Positions 1 through 11,011 of a stretch of DNA of 64,000 bases are shown here, piece after piece; position 1 is the first letter of the stretch; every line of letters begins with the position of its first letter. This stretch comes from Cladopsammia gracilis (lineage: Eukaryota > Cnidaria > Anthozoa > Scleractinia > Dendrophylliidae), in contig JAJGOT010000321.1 in assembly GCA_022457155.1 (NCBI GenBank), positions 468,501-532,500 on the forward strand. The letters run 5' to 3'. The position numbers were made by a program, and so were the translations under genes. Below the pieces are notes generated by a model. It was not told where the DNA came from. It saw only the letters and a program-made list of their open reading frames with translations, and searched no databases.

Positions 1-1426
1 GAAGAAGGCTCATTCGAGAGTGAAATCTTTGAAAGGTGTACGAGAAACCTGGACCGTTATTCCACGAAGCAAACAAAGTGCTGCAGTCGTCTGTCAACGT
101 CAGTCAGGTATAGGCTTCATAATTGCGAACACAACGAGGTGAACCGCTATTGAACTATATTCAGTATAACTGTATTGATAATTTTCATCGTTAAGCTTAC
201 ATTCTGCAGTGCCAACATTGATAAAAAGCTTAAAACCCGCCAGTGAACATCGCTTAAGACCTGATGTTAGCTCTATGCCCTTGGCGGGTTACTCGATCGC
301 GATCTTTGCAAGTGTCGCACTAGCACATGATTTGGTAGCGAAAAGTTGTATCGAGAATACAAATGTACAGTGGTCTGTCCGTATTTAGAGAAGTGTCCTT
401 ATTATGGAGGTGTCCGTAAGGATCGGAGAGGTTCGACTGTACATAGATGTTCGCATATCTATAAATCTGTTTCTTAATAAATAAAGCTCGATTGTTTTAC
501 AGTGAAATTACTCATTAGTTAATTTTTCTCGATCCTTACTGACCTTACTGAATTACAAACTTACCTGATTTGCTCGCTCGATTAGTTTAGTAGCACCAGA
601 CCAAAATTCATACAATTCTTGCCTCTATAATATGGACACCTCTATAACTGATGCGTACACTTGGGTCTGCCTCTTTGGTGCCCTTATTGAAAAGAGGTTC
701 GACTGCATGTAGTTTAATTTTCAGTTAATACGTTAAGCGTGACAACCGAGTAATTTATTACAGCCATGCTCCGTCACGCGTGACCAGTAATCTAGAGAAT
801 GAAATGAACATTTGAATATTTCTTTGTAACGTCCGAGATTTGAATGAAATCTTGAAGATCTCTGTGGAAAACACTTTGAAAGTCACGAATTAACGGAAAA
901 TAACTTCGCTGCACGCATAAAAAACCTGATATTGTTCGGATATGTAACATTTCAAACAAAATGATATTTTGTTGCCCTTTGTTTCCGAAAATGGGGTAAA
1001 ATTCTCACGGGAATTCCGAATCTCGGAATGAATTTTCAAAACCGACACGTAATCTTGAAAACTGAGGGATACTAATGACCGAGTTACGAGTTGAGTTGAG
1101 TTTGAATTGAGTTTGAGTTGAGTTTGAGTTACCGTTGCTTTCAGTTTTTTAAACTTAATAAAAGTGGCTAATGGAGGATCCAGATCTTTTCTACAGAAAA
1201 TAGACCGTCTGTTCTCTTTTCACGGGTGAAAAAGCGTTAATTTTACATTCCCAAGCGGGAAACGTTGCATTGTCCTCATTTCACAGCCACAACAATTGTT
1301 TGCTCCCCATAACTGGTTTTTCACTCATGCTCTTGTTGGACGTGCGAATAACGATCAATTTGAAGTTCCCAGCTGGCTAACTGATAATATGTTTTCTGTA
1401 ATAAAAGTAATCGAAGGCTCCTAAGA
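1..1426. other. gene-free repeat-rich flank
   Basis: No reading frame with recognisable protein content was found on either strand. The only clear structure is a short degenerate minisatellite of GAGTTTGAGTT-like units at about 1081-1133. Confidence 0.5.
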
Positions 1427-1490
1427 GCCCACCCGTGAATAAGAAATGCTAACGCGTAACGCAATATTGTGGTATAAAGCTTATGTTATG
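1427..1490. repeat. dispersed repeat, copy 1 (copy 2 near 47,681-47,735)
   Basis: This block, containing CCCGTGAATAAGAAATGCTA and then CGTAACGCAATATTG, recurs in the same orientation near 47,681-47,735 with only a few differences. Similarity fades on both sides, so both look like fragments of one unnamed interspersed repeat family. Confidence 0.6.
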
Positions 1491-1628
1491 TTTTCACACT
1501 GACACGGTTGAATTTTTTTTTTAAAATTAAACGTAAGGTTTTTTGACAAATGCAAAAAAAGAAAAAAAAATACAGCAGATCACTTTCATAATGTTCAGTC
1601 TGAAGAAAAACGAAAAAAAAAAAAAGAA

Positions 1629-1712
1629 ATGGACGGCAGGAGCGAGCTTTCAACCTTGGGCCTTTCGGCTGTCATTCCTCACTTTACACCATTAGGACAC
1701 CGTGTTCAGAAC
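1629..1712 (-). repeat. degenerate tRNA-like sequence (SINE head or tRNA pseudogene)
   Basis: Read on the - strand this has a tRNA-like layout. An A-box-like stretch (TGTCCTAATGGTGTAAAG) is followed about 35 bases later by a decayed B-box-like stretch (GGTTGAAAGCTCG where GGTTCGAATCC would be expected). No clean cloverleaf is possible, so it is a tRNA-derived SINE head or a pseudogene rather than a working tRNA. Confidence 0.35.
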
Positions 1713-2099
1713 GGGATAAATTTACGCAGTGCTATTCAGCTCTATTCGTACGGCACCCGTAGTCCAAAACTTTCGACAATTTTTTGATGTTATTCTTCGC
1801 TTTTGTTGGTCCACAATATTAAATGTTCGTTTAGTTTTACGAAGCGTTTCTGGTAAGCGATGTTGATTTGGCTTTAATAGACTAATTTGCCGAGTCTGTA
1901 TACAACGCGAGCGACTCATTTCGTGACACGTAGCTGAATAAACATCGCTCACAAGAAGCGCTTCGTGAATCTAAACAAACGTACAATATTATGGATTGGC
2001 AAAAGTGAAGAATAATATCGAAAATTTTCGAAAGTTTAGACTCCCGTACGAATAGCAAATCCGGCGAAGTTGGCCGGGGATGTTCCGCCCCAAGGTCCG

Positions 2100-2335
2100 A
2101 ACCCTTACCCTTTCATATACCTTTTATTGAAAATGGTACCCCTTTCATATAGCCTTTAAGTGCATATGTTTGATATATTTTGAAAGGCCCTTTTTGTAAT
2201 ACTTAAATGGCAGTTTTCCCTACACTTTTTATACTTCAACTCGTGTTTTCCCTACCCTTTCCTATACTCCCTGAAATCCCTTCCATTTCACATACTTTAG
2301 CTCGTAAAATCCCTACCCTTTCATATACCTCCAGC
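2100..2335. repeat. degenerate CCCTACCCTTTCATATACC repeat
   Basis: Four or more diverged copies of a roughly 20-base motif (CCCTTTCATATACC and relatives) are spaced irregularly here. It looks like an old minisatellite; there is no coding signal. Confidence 0.45.
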
Positions 2336-2354
2336 CTCAAAAAAGGTACTAAAA

Positions 2355-2495
2355 GAAGCAAGGGCTGACAACTGCGTAGAAAAAGTAACGCAACAATGGC
2401 ATGATTGAGACCAAACCGAAAGTTTAAATGCAACTGTGGTCTCAATCATGCCATTGTTGCGTTACTTTTTCTATGCAGTTGTCAGCCCTTGCTTC
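2355..2495. repeat. 59-bp-arm inverted repeat (long hairpin)
   Basis: Arms at 2355-2413 and 2437-2495 are complementary with only one or so mismatch, separated by a 23-base loop. A transcript from either strand would fold into a nearly perfect 59-bp stem. It may be a very recent foldback MITE or a small-RNA precursor; nothing here decides between these. Confidence 0.7.
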
Positions 2496-2499
2496 GTAT

Positions 2500-3990
2500 A
2501 GTATTTTGTTTATTTTTGGCTGATCAGATCTCTTACAGATCCTTCGTATACTAGCAGCATTTTCGTTCGCGGTCTGAGTTTTCGGGACAACCGCTTAGGA
2601 CCACCCAGTTTCGGAGTCACGAACAAGCGCTCATTCAGCTCTGATTTCCCTATCGGAGAAATCTTGTTTAACTCGACCACCCCGTTAATACGACCACATT
2701 TTTATGGGCCATCAGAAAAAGTTGTACATGCAGATTGGCAGAACAAGCACTGCCCTGCTGTCACGTCTCTGTATATCAAATCGTCAATGAACAACAACAA
2801 CAACAATAGAAGGCCATAGAACTCTTTAGCTTGTACGTTTTGTTTTCTTTGATTGCCAAAATATATTTTTTTTGTAGAAATATGGCTTAAATTTGTTCCC
2901 GACACAAAAATTGTGCGAACCGGCCAACGGCCGTAAACTGGATTGTGCGCGAGGTGTGGCTGAGGTGCCTCTTTCGATTAAAAGACCATTTCGACTAATT
3001 TTAGTGAAATCAGCAACTATTTACCTTTACCCCTTAGGATCATCTTCTGGATCTTCTGGAGATCCTGTGACAATTCTGTAAAACATATTAAGAAATAATA
3101 AATTTCGATATCTATTTCCCTGGGTTTCTTAACTTTCCTGAAAACCTTAGGAATAACAAGCTCTGATTGAAGATGGCCGAGCTGCCCCTGATCACTGGTA
3201 ACTTTGAACGCATTCCCACGTTCTCCTCTCTTCTTGGATTCCAAAAACGTTTCTCCAACGTTCAAATCAAAAGGACATTCGTGGTAGCCTTTAACGGCAC
3301 AGAATATGGATAGTTCAACGAGATCTTGGTTCGACATTAAAGACGTTTTACCGCGGACGTTTTTATCCAACTCAAGTGCGTGTGCAATCCGATTACCACA
3401 GCGTGCAAAATTCCGTCGGGTATATGATACGCCGTAAAAGCTCAGGTTTTACTGTTGCATAACCAGTTATTATAATCAGTTATAATAATCAATATAATAT
3501 TAATCAATATAATAATCAATATAATATTATACCAGTTATAATAATCAATAAAATTAAGACGTGTCGGTGAGTGAGTTTCGATTCTATTGATTGGTTAAAC
3601 CAATCAATATCAATCGATTAATTATTATAGATTATTATTGATTATATTGATTGCAATCAATGATTGATTTTTATTGATTGATACCGCCGGAAATAAACGA
3701 GTCTTCATTTGACGTCGCCTTATTAATATTTTGTAAATTCAAACCTCAGTCTATAATTCACTAACGCAACATTAAAACAAAAGAAATACTTAACTATTCA
3801 ACTTTTCAACGTACAAAGAGTTGATTAAGCGAAAAACAATTTTGGTGTGAGGTGCACTTTTAACGAAGGCCGTTTGATAAGTCATAAAGCACGTAAACAA
3901 ACACCATTTACAGTATTGCCTAATTTCCGGTCATCTGTTTTCAACAACCGATAACTCGAACTCCCACTAACTCGAGCCTTTTCCGATTTC
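2500..3990. other. gene-free AT-rich region
   Basis: No supported gene. Around 3455-3680 there are low-complexity runs built from TAATAATCAATATAAT and ATTGATTGATT. The ORF on the - strand at 3017-3370 has no recognisable features and is not called. Confidence 0.5.
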
Positions 3991-3992
3991 CC

Positions 3993-4579
3993 TTGGAGGT
4001 TCGAGTCAAAACACTGGGTTTTCTAAAACGTAACCTACGGCACTGTCCTTCCAAAACTAAGGAGACGGCATATAGAACTTTAATCCGGCCTACAATCGAA
4101 TACTGCTCTACTGTGTGGGATCCGTTTACAGCTAAAAACATAAAGTCTGTAGAAATGGTACAAAGGAGGGCAGCGCGTTGGGTCCTTAACCGTTACGATC
4201 GCCTTGACAGTGTTAATGACATGCTATACTGCCTGAACTGGAAAACCTTGCAATCTCGAAGATCAATAGCTCGCCTGTCGATGCTATATAAAATGCGGAA
4301 TAACTTAACCTATGCCGACAAAAGCATGCTTCAGCCAGTTACTTATAAGTCTACTCGTTCCTCTGAGCATGCATACAAGCTCCCAACTGCCAGTTGTGAT
4401 TATTTCAAATTTTCATTTTACCCCAGAACACTACTTGCTTGGAACCAGATCCCTAGGGATATTGCATTAAGCAAATCTCTGTTACTTTTCAAGGAAGCAA
4501 TTTCCAATTTTTATTAATTTATATTTAAGTACTTAGTTAGACAGTCTAAATGCTCATCATTGAGTGAAGACTTACGTGG

Positions 4580-4618
<39 letters not shown>

Positions 4619-4622
4619 AAAA
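3993..4622 (+). mobile_element. 5'-truncated LINE (CR1/Jockey-type), RT C-terminal end plus (TAAA)n tail
   Basis: The 174-residue frame at 3993-4517 encodes the region just after the reverse transcriptase core of non-LTR retrotransposons of the CR1/Jockey type. Diagnostic pieces are TLGFLKRNL, the RPTIEYCSTVWDP block, the EMVQRRAARWVL block and a closing AWNQIP motif. Homology appears to begin near 4006; the frame upstream does not look like LINE. The coding end is followed by about 60 bases of 3' UTR and then a (AAAT)n array to about 4620, the usual 3' tail of such elements. The copy is therefore 5'-truncated and cannot move by itself. I could not find a convincing target-site duplication. 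Confidence 0.8.
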
Positions 4623-5380
4623 TTATCGGGATTCAACTGTATGTCAAAAATAGCTTTTTTTGGCTGCTCGGGCAACGTTTGCCATGGGGTGGGACGTCAG
4701 ATAGACATAATTTGTTTGTTAAAATACATTTTGACTCTAGTCGATTGGAATCAAGTTCAATGAATTTCACCTTTCTCTCTCTAAAGCAGAATACCATTAA
4801 AACAAATGTCTATGAAAAAGCTAAACCCGAATCTGTAAAGATGTTGAGCTCAAATTTTCTTCTAAAACCCCTCTTCTATCAATTTGTAATTCATACTACT
4901 AGGTTTATTCGAAATGGCGCCTTAGGACCAACCAATTCATGAAACACAGAAAAACCCTAGAATCTTCACGGTTGCAATGACCGATTAGAAAGTGTTCTCT
5001 CTCCTTCTAACGCAATAAATGACTTTATACTTTGTTAGTGTCAATACTGATTTAGTACAGAAATCTGAGAAATGCCACCGCAAAAAACTGTCTATTTGTC
5101 TGATCAAGCAGTGTTTCAATTCTGAAAACGAAATAGGAAGGATACTGTTCAGAATAGTACTTATTAAAAAACCCATCCTGATTTCAGTCGTCATATCAAA
5201 CTTATTTCCCTCTGCGTTGAACATTTGCTCAGATACTTCCTCCACATATGTTTCAATTTTATTCACAAAGTCCGTGAATGTATGACTTTCAATTGAATTC
5301 AACACCTTTTCATTCATGCATTTATAGGATAAACATCTGACATCCTGCAGTTCAAGTTAATCAGCTGTGATTTTGGATAC
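4623..5380. other. upstream region of the HEPN/Roco gene
   Basis: No gene is supported. Overlapping open frames on both strands at 4985-5317 have no domain signal. If the first coding exon starts at 5381, promoter and 5' UTR should lie here, but I see no clear TATA box. Confidence 0.4.
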
Positions 5381-6140
5381 ATGGCTTCCCTCTCAGACGC
5401 AGAGCAGACGCTTCGTTCAACAAATGCAAAAGCCAATTTCCAGAGATTAACACGGCTGTTGATATGCGGGGGTGCTAAGCTTTTAAGAGAAAAGTTCGAC
5501 TGCATTCACAAGCCAGCCGATCTTCCAAAAAAGCTCAGTGATCTTGCCACAATAAAACAACTAAAAGGAGCACATCTAACGAAAGACGAATGGAAATGCC
5601 TGTATCCTTGCGCAGGAACATACGGCAAGTCAAGTGATTTTGACATAACCTTAACATTCAGATTGTTCCGACATATCTGCTCCCTCACTCCTCCTCCCAG
5701 CGCCGGCCCTCCCGGCTCCGGATGGGACAAGCTACCAATCGCCTCGGACCACAGCCTAGAGGCAGATTTGGCGCGGATAAAATATTACAGGAATAAAGTC
5801 CATGCCCACACCACGACCATGGAAATACCCGACGATGAGTTTGGTAACCTTTGGAAAGAAATCAGTGAGGCACTCCTGAGAATTGCTGCAGGTATCAATC
5901 ATGTAAAGAGAGACGAGTGGAAGAAGTCCATTGATAAATTTATGTCTGACGATCCTTTAACCCCAGAGGCGGAACGATTTGCTGATGAGCTTCAGTTGTG
6001 GTACGAAAACGACAGAGATGTTAAAAAAGAGGTACAGAATGTAGGCGAAAAGGTGGATGGAAGTTGCGAAAAGATCGAGGAACTTTGTGAAGAATTTCGG
6101 CGCTTACGGGAAGACGTAAGACAGTCTTCCCATATTGTAG
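5381..6140 (+). CDS. exon 1: DZIP3-like HEPN domain
   Basis: The 253 codons encode a HEPN domain of the DZIP3/hRUL138 type, a helical fold common in cnidarian immune-type proteins. Recognisable pieces in order are the N-terminal NFQRLTRLL helix, a DFDITL segment near residue 87, the WDKLP turn near 115 and the HEPN active-site motif R137-N-K-V-H-A-H143, the R-x4-6-H pattern of HEPN ribonucleases. That residues are present does not prove RNase activity. Residues 200-250 (DELQLWYENDRDVKKEV onward) look like a coiled-coil linker. The ATG at 5381 opens the homologous region. The exon ends at the donor AG/GTGAGT (6141), leaving phase 1; continuing into the intron gives a short non-homologous tail and a stop. 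Confidence 0.82.
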
Positions 6141-6908
6141 GTGAGTGGGAAGATCATTCAATCAGTGCGAGCAATGTATCTTGTGCTCGTAGGCCAACTG
6201 TGTTACATTTATATATTTTGTGTGAAAAGCGTTAACAGACACTTGGCCAGCTCTAATGGTAGCTAAAGCTTTGCATTTTTTTAATAAGAGCTGGCCAACG
6301 GGGCTAGTTAAAGGGGGTGAACCTTAACTACAGTTTTAGAGTCTTTGCTAGAGGCATTATTTTATGGTTAGTATTTCTCACTTGTCATAAATTGCTAACA
6401 TGATGGGAACTATGAATCTGTATCCACATGTTATCACCGCTTTGATTCAGGCGCGGGGACAAAAGATTCGTTTAATTGGAGTTGTACTTTTTCACGTTAT
6501 ATCAGTGTAGTGACGTCGAAATACGGACGAGAGGTTGCTTAGAAAAGGATAAAAACAATGAGAATTAAACTCATCAATATTAACGGTGGTCACGGTCGCT
6601 TCTGAAAGGTTTCGACTTTCGACTGTAATGGCTTAACTAGGATAAAAAAACGTTATTTTGGAAAAATAGTCGCTTGGGAGAGGTTTTAACAATACTGATT
6701 TGACTGAAACAAATTTAGCATTTTGGAAATCTGGACGCTTACGAGACGTGCTCGCACACAGAGGTTCGACTGTATCTAAATGTTACTCGTTGCAATGACT
6801 TAAAAAAAATATTCTAAACAACAGTAAAAATCAAAAAGAACGTTTCACAAATTTGCAATTACCAGTATATACTGATCACGTATAACAGATTTTGTTGTTA
6901 TACAATAG

Positions 6909-7418
6909 GCATGCCGGTACGTATTGAACATTCCGTCGAAACCATGGCACAAGGTGGAATAGTATTATATTTGGAGCAACTAAAGGGAAAACGGGTAATT
7001 ATTATACAAGTCGATGATGATGTACAAGAGCAAGCAGCAGGGGTGGAAAGCGGATTGTCCCATGATCAAAGAACTGAAGAAAATCGGCAGGAACTTCCAA
7101 AAGAGAAAGACTTTTGGGATGTTGTTGCAAAATATACGGACTTTTTTTCGTATTTAGAGTACTTGGAAGACAAATGTAATGTCATTTTGCAATACGTTGA
7201 AACGGGGAGTCTTTTGGTAACTGTCGAGTGCAGCTCATTGCAGATCCTTGAAGAACTTTGGGAAAATTACAACAGCGGTCACCTCAATGAAGTTGCCCAA
7301 AAAATATTCGTGACAGATGATGTCTTGGAGAAACTTGGCCTTACTGGGGTGAAGCTTAAAACCAATATTTCGGAGGAGGAGTATAAAAAAGGAAAACAAA
7401 TCCTCGTGGATAAATTAG
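6909..7418 (+). CDS. exon 2: TRADD-like N-terminal domain
   Basis: The acceptor ATAG/GC at 6908 joins exon 1 in phase and this exon stays open for 170 codons to the donor AG/GTAAGT at 7419. The second half (residues about 90-165, including SLLVTVECSSLQILEELW, an NEVAQKIFVTDDVL segment and an ISEEEYKKGKQ helix) matches the TRADD-N-like adaptor domain that cnidarian proteins place between HEPN or death-fold domains and effector domains. In vertebrate TRADD this fold mediates TRAF2 binding; the role here is inferred as an adaptor. The first ATG at 6911 is in frame but is internal if the exon 1 splice is used. Confidence 0.75.
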
Positions 7419-7487
7419 GTAAGTGTAAAATCTAGTCACGGTATAACAGTCTCAATATCGGACACAATTGTTGAAACACTTCTTTAG

Positions 7488-7562
7488 GTCCAACATTGAG
7501 GAGGAGGAAGAGCCATGCACCGCATTCGATGGCGAATTCTTACCTTGAGCCAAGTGTTTCAA
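7488..7562 (+). CDS. exon 3: short linker exon
   Basis: A 75-base stretch bounded by TTTAG at 7487 and A/GTAATT at 7563 that keeps the frame between exons 2 and 4 (phase 1 at both ends). It encodes about 25 residues, basic and serine-rich with no domain. It is supported only by splice signals and phase, so it could be skipped in some transcripts without breaking the frame. Confidence 0.5.
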
Positions 7563-7632
7563 GTAATTGTGTCTTGCATTTTGTAAATTGCTTTGCTCCA
7601 TCTACTGATATTCATTTCCTTCTTGTTTGAAG

Positions 7633-7833
7633 CGTGTCCTGTGTGTTGGGAGCAGTTTAGTGAAATCAGGGAACCAAAAAAACTGCAATGTCGGCACACT
7701 TTCTGCAAAGTCTGTCTGGAAGCTTGGTTACGAGAGCAGCGTGAAGAAAAGTTGAGTTGTCCGATGTGCCGTCAGATCACCGAATGTCCTAACAACAATA
7801 TCGACAACATTCCATCCAGCTTTCCGGAGGAAG
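7633..7833 (+). CDS. exon 4: RING finger
   Basis: A C3HC4 RING domain: CPVC near the start, then LQCRHTFCKVCL and finally CPMCRQ, with spacing normal for E3 ubiquitin ligases. The acceptor is TTGAAG/CG at 7632 and the donor G/GTACTC at 7834; the exon is phase 1 at both ends. Together with the upstream HEPN domain this gives the architecture usually named E3 ubiquitin-protein ligase DZIP3-like. The last codons (an asparagine-rich segment then PSSFPEE) join in frame to exon 5. Confidence 0.8.
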
Positions 7834-8445
7834 GTACTCATCAAAATTTGTAATGGCTGTGCCGTCTATTACTAGAATCCCTTACTCGTTTCCAGATGAA
7901 AATATGTGGTCTTTCTTGCCGGTTTTCAGTCCTTACCCAAACCGTTTCCACCTTTTCAGGCCTTTGTGGCAAATCTTTCACCCATTGTTATTACCTTGTA
8001 GTTAAGAATAAAAATAAGCGATATCAGAGAACGACGTTTCAACGACTCCATGCCATCATTTTCAAATTCTGAGAGTAAATTAATTGTGCGATTTCATTTT
8101 ATTCTTGGTTTTCGTATGACGTCATAAAAATTCAAAAATCTAAAGTATACTTCCTACAAAGCTGTTTCTAACATGGTATGTGGATACCAGTGTTATAATA
8201 TTTTACAAAAAGTTTCAGGTTTTAACGATGTTTTGCTTCCGATTTATAAAGGTTTTAAATGTGTCACGCAATTCGTTACGCTATTTCAGATAAGCCGTGA
8301 AAATAAACAAAATTGAATCAGCCGAAAGTTATTGCGGTTTGCATTATAAGTGCTTATAAGCCGAGTTAATGGAGCTTATAGCAAATACAATATTTTTTAA
8401 TTTGATTTTTAGTGTAATTAAGACTGAATTTTTGGCCGCCATGTT

Positions 8446-8471
8446 TGTGCCCCTGAGTGGGGCACAAAGAT
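8446..8471. repeat. perfect short hairpin TTTGTGCCCC/GGGGCACAAA
   Basis: An 11-bp perfect inverted repeat with a 4-base loop, embedded in a larger imperfect one (GGCCGCCATGTT / GATGGCCG). It is probably the core of a small degraded MITE. Confidence 0.5.
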
Positions 8472-9017
8472 GGCCGCTCCATACATTTCTTACCAAAAAT
8501 GTATAATACTCGTTCACCTATAACTCTTGAACGAAACGCTTTTGCGCTTCAAAATTTGGCCAAGATGTGTAGTTTTAAACTCTCTGCAATTCCATAAACA
8601 TTTTGGAATCGAAATCTATTGTTTAATGCTTCTGAATTTTGATATGACGTAAGTGAAAACCAAGAATAGTAACATATAGTATGACGAGCATTGAAAGTTT
8701 TATCTTCCATCGTCAAAATAAAGTAATGAAAATGACAACTGTGTGACGTCATATCACTTGACATACTTCAAGGTCATCAAGAGATAGCAATTTCCTGTGT
8801 GCCGAACAAGAACTCTGCGAGTCGTGAAGTCGGGCTTCTCTTGAAGGAATCAACAAAAAAGTGTCAAAATGGACAACATTATTTATTTTCTCAAAAGGTA
8901 TTTACGATTGTGTGGAAAGCTATATCTCATATGAAAGGGTAGTAAATTTTTTTTTGGAAAAAATATACCATAATGTTTGATTTAATTAGCATAAACTAGC
9001 ATAACTATTCCACAATA

Positions 9018-9113
9018 GTCCATTTTACAGTTGTGTGCTTGGTGACCTTGCCTTTGAGTGGAAGCGAGGCTGGAGGTGACTAAGGACACTAAGAAGACAA
9101 CTGTAAAATGGAC
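9018..9113. mobile_element. 96-bp MITE with CCATTTTACAGTTGT ends
   Basis: Seventeen-base inverted repeats (GTCCATTTTACAGTTGT and its complement) at 9018-9034 and 9097-9113 enclose 62 bases with no coding capacity. Size and structure are those of a non-autonomous DNA element. Confidence 0.55.
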
Positions 9114-9555
9114 AAAAAAGCATATTGGTTCAAAATGATATGAAGTACAAGAAAACTTGAAAGCAAAAAAAAAAAATAATAATAAAAATAAATAATAAAT
9201 TAATAATACTCTAAATTCGACGAAAAACAAACCCGCTTGAGTTTTATAATATTTCTAAAATCATGCAACTACACACGAATGTGAAGGAGGAAAGATTGCG
9301 CGACAAGTCCAAAGGAAGTCTTCGTAGGAGGCTACACACGATGCAAAACTTATTTCCGTCAGGCAAGTGAAATTTGAACTTCGGCCTGCCTGTAAACGAC
9401 TGAATATTACGCAGCAACAATACACAACAGCTAAATAACAATAAAATGAGCCACATTAATAAACGCATTAATAAATAAATAAACGCAAACGTGATCTCGC
9501 GTAACGCAGCAATGCATGCGAGATATTTCAGTAACTTGATCAGTGAGCAATGGGG

Positions 9556-9700
9556 CTTTATCACGCCCCGCCATTTTGTATAAAAACAAAAGATTTCTGC
9601 CCGCCCAACCTCGTTTTCAACTTTTTCACTGCGAGGCTGGGCGGGCAAAAACAAAGCATTTTATTCTCCGGGGAGTCAACATGGCCGCCGCGTGATAAAG
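9556..9700. mobile_element. 145-bp MITE with nested inverted repeats
   Basis: Outer arms CTTTATCACGCCCCGCCAT / ATGGCCGCCGCGTGATAAAG and inner arms CTGCCCGCCCAACCTCG / CGAGGCTGGGCGGGCA make a nested palindrome. Non-coding; the open frames across it are incidental. Confidence 0.5.
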
Positions 9701-9861
9701 GCCTATTCAATGGACATCTTAACATCCAAAATCAGGTCGCCTGGTTTCCAAATCGATGTTCACAGCAAAAAACTCTACAAATGTTTTCGTCAACATCATG
9801 TGACAAAGCGGAGAAAGTCCAAGGGAACTGCTCTTTTCGGAAGAGGTAATCACACAAGTCA

Positions 9862-9965
9862 TTTTCAAGTCATTTTCAAATCATTTTCAAGGTGGTAGTG
9901 GATCGTTTGGGTCGTTTTGGGTCATTTTCTAGGTGGTTGTGGGTCGTTTTGGGTCGTTGTGGGTG
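9862..9965. repeat. degenerate GGGTCGTTTT minisatellite
   Basis: Irregular copies of TCATTTTCAAG and then GGGTCGTTTTGGGTCGTT run head to tail here. It is low-complexity with no function visible. Confidence 0.5.
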
Positions 9966-9970
9966 GTTCC

Positions 9971-10106
9971 GCGTTTTAGTAGCTACGACATTGAAAACAT
10001 TTTCTCTAACCGAGACTCAATACGTAAGGCCAAAGAAGCTTTTTTAATTTCAAAAGGCAGAACACTTGCACCTCATGGCCTCAACATTCGCGAAGAAACA
10101 TACTAA
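9971..10106 (+). pseudogene. C-terminal scrap of a retroelement protein, probably Penelope-like GIY-YIG endonuclease
   Basis: A frame that stays open to the TAA at 10,104 ends in FLISKGRTLAPHGLNIREE, similar in pattern to the C-terminal end of GIY-YIG endonucleases of retroelements (a TLAPHGLN-like block before the stop). Nothing of the upstream catalytic part remains. The assignment rests on a short recalled pattern and is tentative. Confidence 0.35.
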
Positions 10107-10496
10107 TTATTTATGCGCCGATCAATTCGAAACATCAACATTCCCCCCCCTCCCCTGGGCATGCCCCGGGCATTTGAACATTTTCATTCTACCTCGCCAA
10201 GCTCGTACGAAGGAAAATCATTTTCCTTCTACAGAACGCTGAAGCATAAACACACGCTACAACAATGTAAAGGCAGGCAGTGTGCGAACACTTGCCTACA
10301 ACGTGACATTCAAAGAAAGGGGAACGAAATACCTCGAAAAGCTGCCTATCGTCATTAGAAGTACTAGCACGCATCCGAGAAGCGCCAAAGGACGAGCTTC
10401 TATCTCTGTCCGCCCTCATCGGAACATTTTCCTTCTTCTTTTTGAGCGCTCGCTGCTGTGCTTTTCTGATCTTCTTTTCGTCTTCGGAATTGCTCG

Positions 10497-10898
10497 CTAG
10501 CTCCTCGGCCTGATACTTTTTAACTGCAAGCCAACCCGCCTCGCTTTTGTCGGCAAGTTTGATGATTTTCTGTCGACGCTTGTGACTCTTGTCCAGTCTG
10601 CTAGCTTCTCCTGCGCTCGGCCGACGTCTTGGGCTGCCAAGAAGTTTTTAGCTTCGTCCAGAGTTCCTGCAAGTTCTGAATTAAACAGAAATTGGTCCTT
10701 GTTTCCAGCAAACTTGAGTTTCTCCGCTTCAGCGACTCTGGTTAGCTTTTGCGTCTCCGACGAAGAACGGGAAACGAGCCCGGACGAAATAGATTCCACC
10801 TTCTGGTCAAGATAACTCTTGAATCGCTCGAATACTGCGTCCACCGGAGCACTATCGGCACTTTTAGAAGACGATTCCCGTTCCGGCGAAGACGGCAT
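10497..10898 (-). pseudogene. DIRS/Ngaro-like gag (ORF1) N-terminal fragment
   Basis: A 133-residue frame with the features of ORF1 proteins of tyrosine-recombinase retrotransposons in corals. It starts with a serine-rich acidic N-terminus (MPSSPERESSSKSADS), then VFERFKSYLDQK, and a later LKFAGNKDQFLFNSEL segment. The same family is seen at 53.2-53.9 kb on the - strand. The C-terminal basic half is present only in broken frames to the left. The sequence just upstream on this strand (near 11,080) shares the GGAAAATACATTT motif with the terminal repeat of the 48-54 kb element, so both probably belong to related DIRS-like families. Confidence 0.5.
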
Positions 10899-10989
10899 AA
10901 CGAAACCAGCAAACTAAAAAAGCCAAACTACCGTCGAGTAGTGATGCACGTGATGACAACCTTGACGCTAAAACCTCCTTATATCCCTT

Positions 10990-11011
10990 AGTGGGGTCTC
11001 AAGAGACCCCA
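10990..11011. repeat. perfect palindrome GTGGGGTCTC-AA-GAGACCCCAC
   Basis: A 10-bp perfect stem with a 2-base centre, immediately followed by a second small inverted repeat (GCTAACAC...GTGTTAGC). It sits upstream of the gag-like frame on the - strand and may belong to that element's 5' region. Confidence 0.5.

Noticed and set aside
1629..1712. Functional tRNA gene
   Set aside because: The B box is degraded and no full cloverleaf with a plausible anticodon arm can be drawn.
4985..5317. Overlapping open frames on both strands upstream of the HEPN exon
   Set aside because: No recognisable domain, and overlapping frames on both strands suggest chance in AT-rich sequence.
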